Shown here: one piece after another, positions 24,700 through 33,824 of the stretch | How the letters are laid out: every line of letters begins with the position of its first letter | Numbering within the stretch: position 1 is the first letter of the stretch | Assembly: GCA_036156195.1 (NCBI GenBank) | Contig: JAYZUZ010000007.1 | Coordinates: forward strand, 1 to 64,000 | Direction of reading: 5' to 3' | DNA length: 64,000 nt | Origin: Abyssibacter sp036156195 | GTDB taxonomy: Bacteria; Pseudomonadota; Gammaproteobacteria; Nevskiales; OUC007 | The notes under the pieces: model-generated | The model's database searches: none | Seen by the model: only the letters and a program-made list of their open reading frames with translations | What the model was told of the DNA's origin: nothing | Position numbers and translations under genes: made by a program

Positions 24700-27600
24700 G
24701 CGCAACGGGGCGTACCGGACAACGGCCCGCCTGGCTTTCAGGTCCGCTGGCCTGGATGGCCGCCAACCCGGTGGCCGCGAATCTGTTGATGCTGGTGCTA
24801 CTGATTGGCGGCTGGATTATTGGCAGCGGCGTCAAGCAGGAAGTCTTCCCCGAATTCGATGCCGACATCGTCACCATCGACATCGCCTACCCCGGCGCCA
24901 GCCCGGAAGAGGTCGAACAAGGGGTCATTCTGGCCATTGAAGATGCCGTGCGCGGCATCGACGGCGTCAAGACCGTCGAATCCAGCAGCTATGAAGGTGC
25001 TGGCGTGGTCATTGCCGAGATTGTCACCGGCAGCGATGCCAACAAAATCACCTCCGACATCAAGAATGCCGTCGACCGGGTGACGAGTTTCCCCGAAGAC
25101 GCCGAGCGTCCCGTCACCAGCCTGATCGCCATCAAGGCCAAGGTCATTACGCTGGTGCTCCACGGCCAGACCAACCTCGCCACCCTGCGCGAGCTGGCGG
25201 AGCGGGCGCGGACCGACCTGCTCAACCGCAACGACATCACCGAGGTGGTGCTCACCAATGCGCCACCTCGTGAAATTTCCATCGAGGTCCCGTCCAGTGC
25301 GCTGCATGCCTACGGTTTGTCGCTGCCGGATATTGCCGACCGCATCCAGGCCTATGCCATCGAGCTACCGGGCGGCGCCATCCGCACCGACGGCGGAGAG
25401 GTCCTCGTGCGCCTCGATGAGCGACGGGAGTTTGCCGACGAGTTTCTGGACATTCCGTTGCGCACCAGCCGCGACGGCAGTGTGCTCACCCTGGGGGACG
25501 TGGCCGTGCTACGCGATGGGTTCTCGGACAATTCCTATCTCGAAACCACGTTCAACGGGCGCCCCGCTGTCACGCTGGAAGTTTTTCGCGTGGGTGACCA
25601 GACACCCATCAGCGTATCGGCTGCTGTCAGGGACTATGCCGAAGCATTGAATCAGCGCCTGCCGGAGGGGCTGGCCGCCGACACGGTCTACGACGATTCC
25701 GAGTTCTACGAAGACCGCATCAACCTGCTGTTGCGCAATGGGTTTCTCGGCTTTGTTCTGGTCATCGTGTTGCTGACGCTGTTCCTGGAACCCCGGCTGG
25801 CGTTCTGGGTCACGCTGGGCATCCCCATCTCCTTTCTTGGCGCCATGCTGCTGATGCCCGCAATGGACGTCAGCTTCAACATGATTTCGCTGTTCGGATT
25901 CATCGTCACCTTGGGGATTGTTGTCGACGACGCCATCATCGTCGGCGAGAACATCTACCACCAGCGTGAACTGGGCCACGGCCGGCTCAAGGCTGCGGTG
26001 TTGGGCGCGCGCAGTGTGGCCACACCCGTGACCTTCGCCATTCTCACCACCATCGTGGCCTTTTCGCCGCTGTTATTCGTACCCGGGCCTGCGGGTAATT
26101 TCTTTCGCGTACTGCCTGCCATCGTGATCTGCGTGTTGCTGATCTCCCTGGTCGAGTCCCTGCTCATCCTGCCCAGCCATCTGGCCCATTCCCGCCGCCC
26201 GCGTGACACCGGCGTCGAGGGCTTTCTGGTGCGTGTACAGCACAAGGTTGCAGCCTGGATGGAGCGGGTCATCGAGCAGCGCTACACGCCCGTGGTGCGC
26301 TGGGCCACGTCGCACCGGACCATCGTGATCGCTGTCGGTATCGCCGTGTTTTTCTCGTCCATTGGCCTGGTTGCCGGCGGGCGGGTCAAGGCCGAGTTCT
26401 TCCCGAACATCGAGGCAGACTTCATCCTCGCGAATGTCCAGGTGCCCTATGGCTCCAATGTCGACCGCACCCGTGAAGTCCTCGACAGCACCGTGGCGGC
26501 GCTTTACGCAACGCTGGACGAATACCCTGACGACGCCAACATCATCGAGTCGGTCATCACCGAACTCGGGTCGCAGCCCAACCTGTCACCGGCCTACCGC
26601 GAGAGCAACGGCCTGGGCTCCAGCCACCTCATGAGCGTCCAGGTCACCTTGTCACCCTGGGAGTCGCGTGCAGTCACCGCCCAGGCATTTTCCGACCGCT
26701 GGCGGGAGAAGGTGCAGCAAATTCCCGGCGTCGAGCGTACGAATTTCATCTACACCACCGGCCCGGGCGCTGGATCGGATCTGACCATCCAGCTCAAGCA
26801 TCATGATGTCGACACGCTGGAACAGGCGGCCGACGCACTGGTCGATCGTCTGCAGCGCTTTTCGGGCCTGTCGGACATCGACAACGGCTACTCCGGTGGC
26901 AAGGAGCAGCTGGATATCACGCTGACCCCGGCCGGCAAGACACTGGGCCTCACTGCAGCAGAGGTGGGTCGCCAGGTCCGTGGCGCCTTCTTTGGTGCAG
27001 AAGCGTTGCGGCAGCAGCGAGGGCGTGACGAAGTGCGTGTCATGGTCCGCCTGCCCGAGGCCGAACGCGCTCAGGAGGCGACCCTGGAAGAGCTGCTGAT
27101 CCGCACACCTGCAGGCGGCCTGGCGCCGCTGCGTGACGTCGCCCGGATCGAGCGGGGTCGCGCCTACACGACCATTCGTCGCGACCAGGGCCGGCGTGTG
27201 CTCAATGTGACGGCTGATGTCGATACCAATACCACGCAGACCAACGATGTCATCGCCGAACTGGAGCGGGACGCCCTGCCTGCCCTCATGGATCGCTACA
27301 CCGGGCTTGAGTACAGCTTCGAGGGTGCAAACCGGGACGAGGCCGAATCCTCCTCTGCGATCGGCCGAGGGTTCGTCCTCGCCATGATCGGCATTTTTGT
27401 CTTGCTGGCGATGGCGTTTCGCAGCTATCTGCAGCCCGTTATCGTGATGTCCGCGATTCCCTTTGGCATGGTCGGGGCCATCGTCGGCCACCTGCTGCTG
27501 GGCTACAAGATGAGCTTCATCTCGCTGTTCGGGATCGTGGCCTTGTCCGGCGTGGTGGTGAACGACTCGCTCGTGCTCATCGACGCCGCCAACCGCTACC

Positions 27601-27902
27601 ACCGGGAGGGCATGAGCAAGCGGGATGCGATCATCCGGGCGGGTCAGCGCCGTTTCCGACCCATTGTGCTCACCTCGCTGACGACGTTTCTCGGGCTGGC
27701 ACCAATGATTCTGGAAACCTCGCTGCAGGCCCGGTTCATCATCCCCATGGCCATTAGCCTGGGCTTCGGGATTCTCTTTGCCACGGTCATCATTCTGCTT
27801 CTGGTGCCTGCTGTGTTTCTGGTCATTGAAGATCTGCGTGACTGGCTGGCCGACCGCTTTGGAGGCGCCGAACACCCCGAGCAGGAGGACGAGCTGGCGT
27901 AA
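24696..27902 (+). CDS. RND efflux transporter permease
   Basis: 1068 residues, the normal length for an AcrB/MexB-class pump. Twelve membrane spans with two large periplasmic loops. The proton-relay Asp pair is present in TM4 (GIVVDDAIIVGENIY). The N-terminus NPVAANLLMLVLLIGG and KQEVFPEFDADIVTI are typical of the HAE-type RND subgroup found with NodT-like factors. Uses the proton gradient to export hydrophobic compounds from periplasm to medium. No regulator is linked within the window. A 7-bp hairpin follows the stop. Confidence 0.95.
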   Translation: MSATGRTGQRPAWLSGPLAWMAANPVAANLLMLVLLIGGWIIGSGVKQEVFPEFDADIVTIDIAYPGASPEEVEQGVILAIEDAVRGIDGVKTVESSSYEGAGVVIAEIVTGSDANKITSDIKNAVDRVTSFPEDAERPVTSLIAIKAKVITLVLHGQTNLATLRELAERARTDLLNRNDITEVVLTNAPPREISIEVPSSALHAYGLSLPDIADRIQAYAIELPGGAIRTDGGEVLVRLDERREFADEFLDIPLRTSRDGSVLTLGDVAVLRDGFSDNSYLETTFNGRPAVTLEVFRVGDQTPISVSAAVRDYAEALNQRLPEGLAADTVYDDSEFYEDRINLLLRNGFLGFVLVIVLLTLFLEPRLAFWVTLGIPISFLGAMLLMPAMDVSFNMISLFGFIVTLGIVVDDAIIVGENIYHQRELGHGRLKAAVLGARSVATPVTFAILTTIVAFSPLLFVPGPAGNFFRVLPAIVICVLLISLVESLLILPSHLAHSRRPRDTGVEGFLVRVQHKVAAWMERVIEQRYTPVVRWATSHRTIVIAVGIAVFFSSIGLVAGGRVKAEFFPNIEADFILANVQVPYGSNVDRTREVLDSTVAALYATLDEYPDDANIIESVITELGSQPNLSPAYRESNGLGSSHLMSVQVTLSPWESRAVTAQAFSDRWREKVQQIPGVERTNFIYTTGPGAGSDLTIQLKHHDVDTLEQAADALVDRLQRFSGLSDIDNGYSGGKEQLDITLTPAGKTLGLTAAEVGRQVRGAFFGAEALRQQRGRDEVRVMVRLPEAERAQEATLEELLIRTPAGGLAPLRDVARIERGRAYTTIRRDQGRRVLNVTADVDTNTTQTNDVIAELERDALPALMDRYTGLEYSFEGANRDEAESSSAIGRGFVLAMIGIFVLLAMAFRSYLQPVIVMSAIPFGMVGAIVGHLLLGYKMSFISLFGIVALSGVVVNDSLVLIDAANRYHREGMSKRDAIIRAGQRRFRPIVLTSLTTFLGLAPMILETSLQARFIIPMAISLGFGILFATVIILLLVPAVFLVIEDLRDWLADRFGGAEHPEQEDELA

Positions 27903-27913
27903 CAATCGCCCCC

Positions 27914-27932
27914 GCAACGGCGCATCCGTTGC
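27914..27932 (+). terminator. Stem-loop after the RND operon
   Basis: A perfect 7-bp stem, GCAACGG (27914-27920) with CCGTTGC (27926-27932), and a five-base loop lie 11 bases past the pump stop. There is no T tract, so termination here may be weak or Rho-dependent. Confidence 0.35.
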
Positions 27933-28037
27933 CCGCATTGGCTGGACTGCCCGTGACCTCCAGTCGGCGCGGGCAAGGACAGTCCGGGCAGCGGCCACTA
28001 TTGTCCGTGCCTCACGTATTCACCGAGATCGACACGG

Positions 28038-29363
28038 ATGAGCTTTGCAGACGAAAGCATGGCCCGCGGGCTGCGGGTGCTGAATCGCCTGGCAGGCGGC
28101 ACCCTGCTGGACCGCCTGGGCATTCGCCACCAGAGCGAGCGGGCGATCTACCACGCCTCCCGAACCGGGTTCGGCGTTGCTGCTGCGGCAGCCCGCAGTT
28201 TTAAGCGCAGCGGCCCATCCGGCCAGGCACAGCGCCTGCCCAAGGCTGGCAACCCGGGCCTGTTCGACCTGACACCCAGCGAAGACCAGGCCATGCTGCA
28301 GGACGCCGCCCAGCGTTTTGCGACCGACGCGCTCAGACCTGCCGCCGAGGCCGCCAACGAGGCCTGCGCCGCGAGCAACGAGTTGCTGGAGATGGCCAAC
28401 GAACTGGGCATCGCCATCCTCGGCATTCCTGAAGAACTCGGGGGCGCCGGCACCGAACGCAACACCGTCACCAACGTGCTGGTCGCCGAAGCATTGGCGC
28501 ACGGCGACATGGGTCTGGCCTGGGCCTGTCTTGCTCCCTCGGCCGTCAGCCAGGCAGTGGTGCAATGGGGCAACGCCGAACAGCAGGCCCGCTATCTACC
28601 GGCGTTTACCGAAGAGTCTTCGCCGGTCGCCGCGCTCACACTCGCCGAACCCACGCCGCTATTCGACCCCATGACCCCTGCCACGACAGCCCAGCGCGTC
28701 GACGGCGGTTGGTCGATCAGCGGGATCAAGTCACTGGTTCCCAACGCCAAGCAATGCGAGCTGTTCGTGGTCGGTGCCCAGGTCGAGGGCGAGGGCCCGG
28801 CTCTGTTCGTCGTCGAATCCAGCCCGCAACACATCCAGGTCGCTGACGATCCCGCCATGGGGCTGCGGGCTGCCGCGACCGGTCGCGTGCAGTTTGATCA
28901 GGTCATCGTGCCCGACAGCGCCCGCCTCGGTGATAGCGCGGAGCAAGCCCTCGCCAACTACCGAGAGTGTGTGCGACTCAGCCGCCTGGCCTGGTGCGCC
29001 ATGGCCATTGGCACGGGCAAGGCCGTGCAGGATTACGTGATCCCCTACGTCAATGAACGACAGGCCTTCGGCGAACCGATTAGTCACCGCCAGTCCGTCG
29101 CGTTCATGGTCGCGAACATCGCGATTGAACTGGAGGGCATGCGCCTGACCACGTTACGCGCTGCCAGCCTGGCCGAACAGGGCAAGGACTACGCCCGCGA
29201 GGCGGCCGTCGCCCGGCGCCTGTGTGTGGATAAGGGCATGCAAATCGGTTCCGACGGCGTGCAGCTGCTCGGAGGCCATGGCTTTACCAAGGAATATCCG
29301 GTCGAGCGCTGGTATCGCGATCTGCGGGCCATCGGCGTCATGGAGGGCGGGCTGCTCGTCTGA
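28038..29363 (+). CDS. Acyl-CoA dehydrogenase-like protein with truncated C-terminus
   Basis: 441 residues. About 75 N-terminal residues precede the normal helical ACAD domain. The middle domain contains FTEESSPVAALTLAEP, corresponding to the FAD/substrate region (usual pattern xxALTEP). The C-terminal helices include RLCVDKGMQIGSDGVQLLGGHGFTKEYPVERWYRDLR. The protein stops 5 residues after VMEGG, the position of the catalytic Glu (usually YEGT). The final FAD-contacting segment IQxxIIAR is therefore missing. Probably oxidises an acyl-CoA together with the adjacent ACAD. 22 bases separate the two genes. Confidence 0.88.
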   Translation: MSFADESMARGLRVLNRLAGGTLLDRLGIRHQSERAIYHASRTGFGVAAAAARSFKRSGPSGQAQRLPKAGNPGLFDLTPSEDQAMLQDAAQRFATDALRPAAEAANEACAASNELLEMANELGIAILGIPEELGGAGTERNTVTNVLVAEALAHGDMGLAWACLAPSAVSQAVVQWGNAEQQARYLPAFTEESSPVAALTLAEPTPLFDPMTPATTAQRVDGGWSISGIKSLVPNAKQCELFVVGAQVEGEGPALFVVESSPQHIQVADDPAMGLRAAATGRVQFDQVIVPDSARLGDSAEQALANYRECVRLSRLAWCAMAIGTGKAVQDYVIPYVNERQAFGEPISHRQSVAFMVANIAIELEGMRLTTLRAASLAEQGKDYAREAAVARRLCVDKGMQIGSDGVQLLGGHGFTKEYPVERWYRDLRAIGVMEGGLLV

Positions 29364-29385
29364 GCGCCGCGACGGAGAACAGACA

Positions 29386-30591
29386 ATGATCAATCTCGAA
29401 GTTCCGAAAAAATTCACGGGCCTGGTGCGCCAGGCCCATCAGGTGTCCAAGGAAGTCCTGCGCGCCAACTCACGCAAGTACGACCGCGCTGAACACAGCT
29501 ACCCCAAAGAGCTGGACATGCTGGCGTCGCTGGTCGACGGCATGAACGACGGCGGCGGCCAGGGCGCCGGTGCCGCTGGCGTCCGACGCGAAAAAACGGA
29601 TGACGACAGCAACCGCAACGGCAGCAATCTGTCCACGGCGCTGGGCATTATCGAAATGTGCTGGGGTGATGTCGGGCTGTTGCTGTCCATGCCACGCCAG
29701 GGCCTGGGCAACTCGGCCATTGCCTCGGTGGCCAATGAGGAGCAGCTCAAGCGGTTTGAAGGTCGCTGGGCCGCCATGGCCATTACCGAACCCGGCTGTG
29801 GTTCGGACTCGGCCGCCATTCGGACGACGGCGGTCAAGGATGGGGACGAGTACATTCTGAACGGCGAGAAGATCTACGTCACCGCCGGCGAGCGCGCCGA
29901 CCTCGTCGTGGTCTGGGCCACGCTAGACAAATCTGCAGGGCGGGCGGCGATCAAATCTTTCGTCGTTGAAAAAGGCACGCCCGGCTTCGAGTTGGTCCGG
30001 CTGGAGAAGAAGCTGGGCATCAAGTCCTCGGACACAGCCGCCTTTGTGCTGAAGGATTGCCGCGTACCTGCCGAAAACCTGCTTGGCGACCCGACGGTCA
30101 ACGTCGAGAAGGGGTTTGCCGGCGTCATGCAGACCTTCGACAACACCCGTCCGCTGGTGGCGGCGATGGCGATTGGTCTGGCCCGGGCGGCGCTTGAGGA
30201 AACCCGTAAGGTGCTGGAAGCGGCCGGAGTCCTCATTGACTACGACCAGCTCATCACCCAGCAGACCGCCGCTGCGGCTGAATTCATCCGCATGGAGGCC
30301 GATTTCGAAGCCGCCCGCCTGTTGATGATGGAAGCGGCCTGGATGGCGGACAATCGCAAGCCGAACTCACTGCAGGCCTCCATGGCCAAGGCCAAGGCTG
30401 GCCGTGCCTGCGTCGATATCTCGCTCAAGTGCGTCGAACTGTGCGGCAACCTGGGCTACACCGAAGACAGCCTGCTGGAAAAGTGGGCACGGGACAGCAA
30501 GATTCTCGATATCTTCGAAGGTACTCAGCAGATCCAGCAGCTCATCATCGCCCGGCGCCTGCTGGGCAAGAGTTCCGCCGAATTGAAGTAA
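29386..30591 (+). CDS. Acyl-CoA dehydrogenase
   Basis: 401 residues from ATG 29386 with CGGAGAA upstream. Complete ACAD: MAITEPGCGSDSAAIRTTA (FAD and substrate loop), YILNGEKIYVTAGERADLVVVWA, and the C-terminal catalytic region ILDIFEGTQQIQQLIIARRLLG, with the active-site Glu in IFEGT. First step of fatty-acid or acyl-CoA beta-oxidation, cytoplasmic, FAD-dependent. Directly behind a C-terminally shortened ACAD, suggesting a two-subunit enzyme. Confidence 0.93.
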   Translation: MINLEVPKKFTGLVRQAHQVSKEVLRANSRKYDRAEHSYPKELDMLASLVDGMNDGGGQGAGAAGVRREKTDDDSNRNGSNLSTALGIIEMCWGDVGLLLSMPRQGLGNSAIASVANEEQLKRFEGRWAAMAITEPGCGSDSAAIRTTAVKDGDEYILNGEKIYVTAGERADLVVVWATLDKSAGRAAIKSFVVEKGTPGFELVRLEKKLGIKSSDTAAFVLKDCRVPAENLLGDPTVNVEKGFAGVMQTFDNTRPLVAAMAIGLARAALEETRKVLEAAGVLIDYDQLITQQTAAAAEFIRMEADFEAARLLMMEAAWMADNRKPNSLQASMAKAKAGRACVDISLKCVELCGNLGYTEDSLLEKWARDSKILDIFEGTQQIQQLIIARRLLGKSSAELK

Positions 30592-30600
30592 TCCACACGG

Positions 30601-30634
30601 CCGGAGGCGGGGCTGTCAGATCGCCCGCCTCCGG
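30601..30634 (+). terminator. Stem-loop after the acyl-CoA dehydrogenase pair
   Basis: A perfect 11-bp GC-rich stem, CCGGAGGCGGG (30601-30611) with CCCGCCTCCGG (30624-30634), and a 12-base loop lie 9 bases after the stop. No T tract follows. Likely the 3' boundary of the ACAD transcript. Confidence 0.5.
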
Positions 30635-30702
30635 ACCGGATTGGCATTAAAGCCCTGCGGCAACTGGCCGATAGTCATTAGGCCACCCAGAGGTCTATTG
30701 CC

Positions 30703-31539
30703 ATGTCCGCCGAACAACTGCTGACGCACGTCAACAAACTCCCCACAGTCCCTAAGGTCGTGCATGAGCTCATGACGTCCTTCCAGGAAGAAGACGTGGA
30801 GACCGCGCGCATCGCCGGCCTGATCGAAACCGACCCCGTCATCAGTGCCAAGGTGCTGCGCATGGCCAACTCGGCGTATTTTCATCGTAGCCGGAGCATC
30901 GGCAGCATTAGCGACGCGGTGATGCACCTGGGTTTTGAACGGGTCCGTAACCTGGTGGTGGGCTGCGGCCTGGTCGGCTCGATGCAGACCCCGCCTGGCA
31001 TGGACAAGCCCACGTTCTGGCGGCATGCGGTCTATACCGCTGTGGCGTCCCGAGAGCTGGCGCGGCTGGGCAGCGAAAGCGGCCCCAGCGAAGAGGTCGA
31101 ACCCGAACTGGCCTTCGCCGCCGGCATTATTTATCCGGTTGGCGAACTCCTCATGCGTTGGGCCCAGCCGATGGAGTTGTTCAAACTGGACGGGGCCGAA
31201 CCCCATTGCACGCCGGCTCGCGCCGAGGCAGAACGCAGCCAGCTGGGCTTCGACTTTGCATCGACCAGCGCGCTGCTGGCCGAACACTGGCATTTTCCCG
31301 ATGAACTGACCGCGGGCCTGCGCGCAGCAGGCGATCCCGATAACGCCGAACCCTTTTCTGCGCTCGGAGCGATTGTTGCAGTGGGCTCGGTGCTGGCCGC
31401 TGCCTCGGTCATTCGTATGGAGCCACCGGTCAACGGTTACACGCTGAACCGCGTCGGCATCCGGATCGACCAGGTGTGGAGCCTGCCACCCATTAACGAG
31501 CTCTCGAACGGGCTCGAGAACATGCTGCTGGAGTCCTGA
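30703..31539 (+). CDS. HDOD-domain protein
   Basis: 278 residues with an HDOD domain over about 10-205. It begins LPTVPKVVHELMTSFQ and continues DPVISAKVLRMANSAYFHRSRSIGSISDAVMHLGFERVRNLV, the family signature. HDOD is related to HD phosphohydrolases but lacks the metal-binding HD pair, and is thought to act in signalling scaffolds, often near c-di-GMP proteins. No output domain is attached. Cytoplasmic. Two GGDEF genes lie about 6 kb away. Confidence 0.9.
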   Translation: MSAEQLLTHVNKLPTVPKVVHELMTSFQEEDVETARIAGLIETDPVISAKVLRMANSAYFHRSRSIGSISDAVMHLGFERVRNLVVGCGLVGSMQTPPGMDKPTFWRHAVYTAVASRELARLGSESGPSEEVEPELAFAAGIIYPVGELLMRWAQPMELFKLDGAEPHCTPARAEAERSQLGFDFASTSALLAEHWHFPDELTAGLRAAGDPDNAEPFSALGAIVAVGSVLAAASVIRMEPPVNGYTLNRVGIRIDQVWSLPPINELSNGLENMLLES

Positions 31540-31550
31540 TCCGCCTGTCG

Positions 31551-32021
31551 CTAGTGACAGGCCTTGAGATTGCGACGGAGCAACCACCAGTTCACCGGCC
31601 AGGCGGCCAGAAAACCAGCCGGCAGGGCAAACGCCAAGCCAATCCAGAAACCCGGGTGCAGCAGGCTCGGTGCCATCATGCCGCCCGCGAGGTAGTCTGC
31701 AGTGTTCATCGCGATCTCCATCACGGCGATCGAGATCGCCTCTCCGATCCAGATGATCCGCAGCGCTTCACGCCAGCCATGACCCTGGCGCACCAGCGGC
31801 CAGAGTCCCAGCGTGAACCCCGACACGTAAGCCAGCGTCGTAGCCAGCAAAATCGTGCCCCACACGGGCCAACCCAGAGAGACACCGATGGCCAGACCTG
31901 CGATTTCGCCGATCGAGCAACCGGACAGGCAATGCAGCGTGGCGTGAACGGACAGACCCAGGGCCGGCTGGGATCGCGACTCCGCGTGATCGTGGGCGCA
32001 GTGTTTGTGCTCGTGGGTCAT
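31551..32021 (-). CDS. DUF4396 membrane protein with His-rich N-terminus
   Basis: 156 residues from ATG 32021, which has a strong GGAGGA 8 bases upstream and overlaps the MerR stop as ATGA. The N-terminus MTHEHKHCAHDHAE is a likely metal-binding tail. The DUF4396 region follows: ATLHCLSGCSIGEIAGLAIG, then GEAISIAVMEIAMNTADY, with four hydrophobic spans and a C-terminal CH. Inner membrane. The family function is unknown. Coupling to a metal-type MerR regulator suggests a role in metal transport or resistance (inference). Confidence 0.88.
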   Translation of the reverse strand: MTHEHKHCAHDHAESRSQPALGLSVHATLHCLSGCSIGEIAGLAIGVSLGWPVWGTILLATTLAYVSGFTLGLWPLVRQGHGWREALRIIWIGEAISIAVMEIAMNTADYLAGGMMAPSLLHPGFWIGLAFALPAGFLAAWPVNWWLLRRNLKACH

Positions 32022-32449
32022 ACGCTGTCCTCCGGAGAAGCGTCCGGGCTGGCCTCCAGGGCCTGAATAATGGGGCAACCGGCCGTCGAGCCATGCCCGT
32101 CGCAATCGGCGACGGCTTGGCGTAGGGCCTGCCGCATGGCGGACAGGTCCCGGAGCCGCTGCTCGATATCCTCGAGATGGCTCAGCGCAAGCGCTCGAAC
32201 ATCGGATCGGTCACCGCCCTGCTGCAGGGCCAGCAGAGTGCGAATTTCGGCCAGCGAGAACCCCAGTGACTTGGCGCGACGGACAAAGTGGAGACGCTCC
32301 ACGGATTCCGCGGCGTACAGACGGTAGTTGGCCGGAGTCCGTGCAGGCTCAGGCAGTATGCCCTCACGCTCGTAGTATCGGATCGTCTCGACGCTGAGGC
32401 CGCTGGCCCTGGCCAGCCGCCCGATTGTCATGGGTTGGCTCGTCGTCAT
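32018..32449 (-). CDS. MerR-family metal-responsive regulator
   Basis: 143 residues. MerR helix-turn-helix MTIGRLARASGLSVETIRYYEREG at about 7-30, the wing NYRLY at 41-45, and a dimerisation helix (about 85-113). The C-terminal metal loop C116-x8-C125 (DCDGHGSTAGCPII) is like that of MerR, ZntR and CueR. At the position that separates divalent (Cys) from monovalent (Ser) sensors, this protein has Ser (S82 in DRSDV), which favours Cu+/Ag+/Au+, although H119 inside the loop is unusual. Likely activates its own promoter and the coupled DUF4396 gene. Confidence 0.92.
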   Translation of the reverse strand: MTTSQPMTIGRLARASGLSVETIRYYEREGILPEPARTPANYRLYAAESVERLHFVRRAKSLGFSLAEIRTLLALQQGGDRSDVRALALSHLEDIEQRLRDLSAMRQALRQAVADCDGHGSTAGCPIIQALEASPDASPEDSV

Positions 32450-32456
32450 GGCCGCA

Positions 32457-32488
32457 AGTCTAAAGCCTGAAGCAGGCTACAGAGTCAA
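32457..32488 (-). promoter_or_regulatory. MerR-type promoter/operator
   Basis: On the minus strand TTGACT (32488-32483) and TAGACT (32462-32457) are separated by 20 bases, the over-long spacer typical of MerR-family promoters. The spacer holds the perfect dyad AGCCTG-CTT-CAGGCT (32478-32464). It lies just upstream of merR, and the -35 overlaps the stop codon of the MFS gene. Predicted to drive merR and the DUF4396 gene and to be twisted into an active shape by the metal-bound regulator. Confidence 0.87.
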
Positions 32489-33669
32489 GCGAATCGTCGG
32501 CGACTCCACAGGCCAATCACGCCCAACACCAGCGCGACGCCCGCAGCGGCCGCGCCCGCCACGAACAGCGGAGCGTACAGTTCGGTCTGCCCGTACCACC
32601 GCGCCATGCCGGCTGCACCGCTGGCCTGACCCACGGCAAAGGCCAGGGTCGCACTCGCCCACCACCGTGCGTGCGCAGCCGCGCCCGCAATCTCTGCCAA
32701 CGCAGCCGAGGTCATGGATACGGCCCCCGGCACCAGCGCACCAATCGTCAGACTCGACAGGGTGAACAGCAGTGGATGGCTAGTCAGTGTGGGCACGCCG
32801 ACCGCGATCGCCGTCACTGCGTAGCACAACAGCAACATCCGCCCGATGCCGACACGGCCGGCGATCCGCACGATGACCGTCGGCCCCAGCAAAGAGCCCA
32901 CGCCCACCACCCACCATTGCAGGGCCGCAAAGCCGAGGCTCATCCCCCGCTCCCTGACCAGAAAATCCACCCAGAACACGCCATGTGGAACAATGCCAAT
33001 GGCCTCTACGGCATAGGCCAGCACAATGAACACCGGGGCCAGCATCCACCAACCCAGGGCCCGCGCGGGTTGTGCCTTGGCATCCTCCGGCGCCGGCGCA
33101 CCGCGCAATCGGCGCCAGGCCAGCAGGCCGACCCAAGCCGGCACCGCAGCCATCACTGCCATCGCCAGCCAGGCCGTACTCGGTCCAATCCATGGCAGCG
33201 CTGTTGCCACACAGGCTGTGAGCAATGTCCCCAGGCCAATGCCGGTAAAAGTCACTCCGCTGACACGGGCCCGCTGGGCCGGGCCCACGGCCGTCAGCGC
33301 TGTGCTGACACCTCGCACCATGAGCCAGGCCCCGGTGATGCCGGCAACGAAACGCCAGGCGCTAATCCAGTCCACACCCAGTGGCAGCGCGCAGGCCAGA
33401 AAGCTCAGCACCGTGAGCATCAACGCAGACACCACCAGCGGACGCTGCTGCAAACGCGGCGCCACCAGCGCCAGCACAGCCCCCAGGCAGTAACCCACCA
33501 AATTCGCCGCGCCCGCATGGGCGGCCTCGGCCGGCGTTAACCAGCCCGCATCAATCATGACGGGGATAAGCGGGGGGTAGGCGAACCGTCCCAGGGCAAT
33601 GCCGACCAGTGTGGCGCAAAACCCAAGGGTCTGGGCCGCGCGGCGCTGGCTGCTGCTGACATCAAGCAC
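32485..33669 (-). CDS. YbfB/YjiJ-family MFS transporter
   Basis: 394 residues from a GTG at 33669, chosen so that the protein begins just before the first membrane span. The frame is open to 33795 but the added residues are not membrane-like. About 12 spans. GRFAYPPLIPVM in TM1 and the loop ahead of NLVGYCLGAVLAL are characteristic of the YbfB/YjiJ family. Inner membrane exporter or importer of unknown substrate. Its stop codon overlaps the -35 of the merR promoter, so the MFS gene lies upstream of, but is not controlled by, that promoter. Confidence 0.82.
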   Translation of the reverse strand: MLDVSSSQRRAAQTLGFCATLVGIALGRFAYPPLIPVMIDAGWLTPAEAAHAGAANLVGYCLGAVLALVAPRLQQRPLVVSALMLTVLSFLACALPLGVDWISAWRFVAGITGAWLMVRGVSTALTAVGPAQRARVSGVTFTGIGLGTLLTACVATALPWIGPSTAWLAMAVMAAVPAWVGLLAWRRLRGAPAPEDAKAQPARALGWWMLAPVFIVLAYAVEAIGIVPHGVFWVDFLVRERGMSLGFAALQWWVVGVGSLLGPTVIVRIAGRVGIGRMLLLCYAVTAIAVGVPTLTSHPLLFTLSSLTIGALVPGAVSMTSAALAEIAGAAAHARWWASATLAFAVGQASGAAGMARWYGQTELYAPLFVAGAAAAGVALVLGVIGLWSRRRFA

Positions 33670-33824
33670 GGCCAGGCACCTGATTCCATCCGGACGGCAC
33701 GGATACAGATTGCATGCGGAGAATATCCATGGGCCGCGCATTGTGGCGGAAACCAGGCCCAGCGTCTTGGCCCGGGTCGCCGCCCTTCGGTACAACGCCG
33801 GTCATCGCGACCACCCGGCAGCCG

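Noticed and set aside
26652..27998. Long minus-strand open frame opposite the RND pump
   Set aside because: Pump identity on the plus strand is certain; the minus frame is His/Asp-rich with no recognisable domain.
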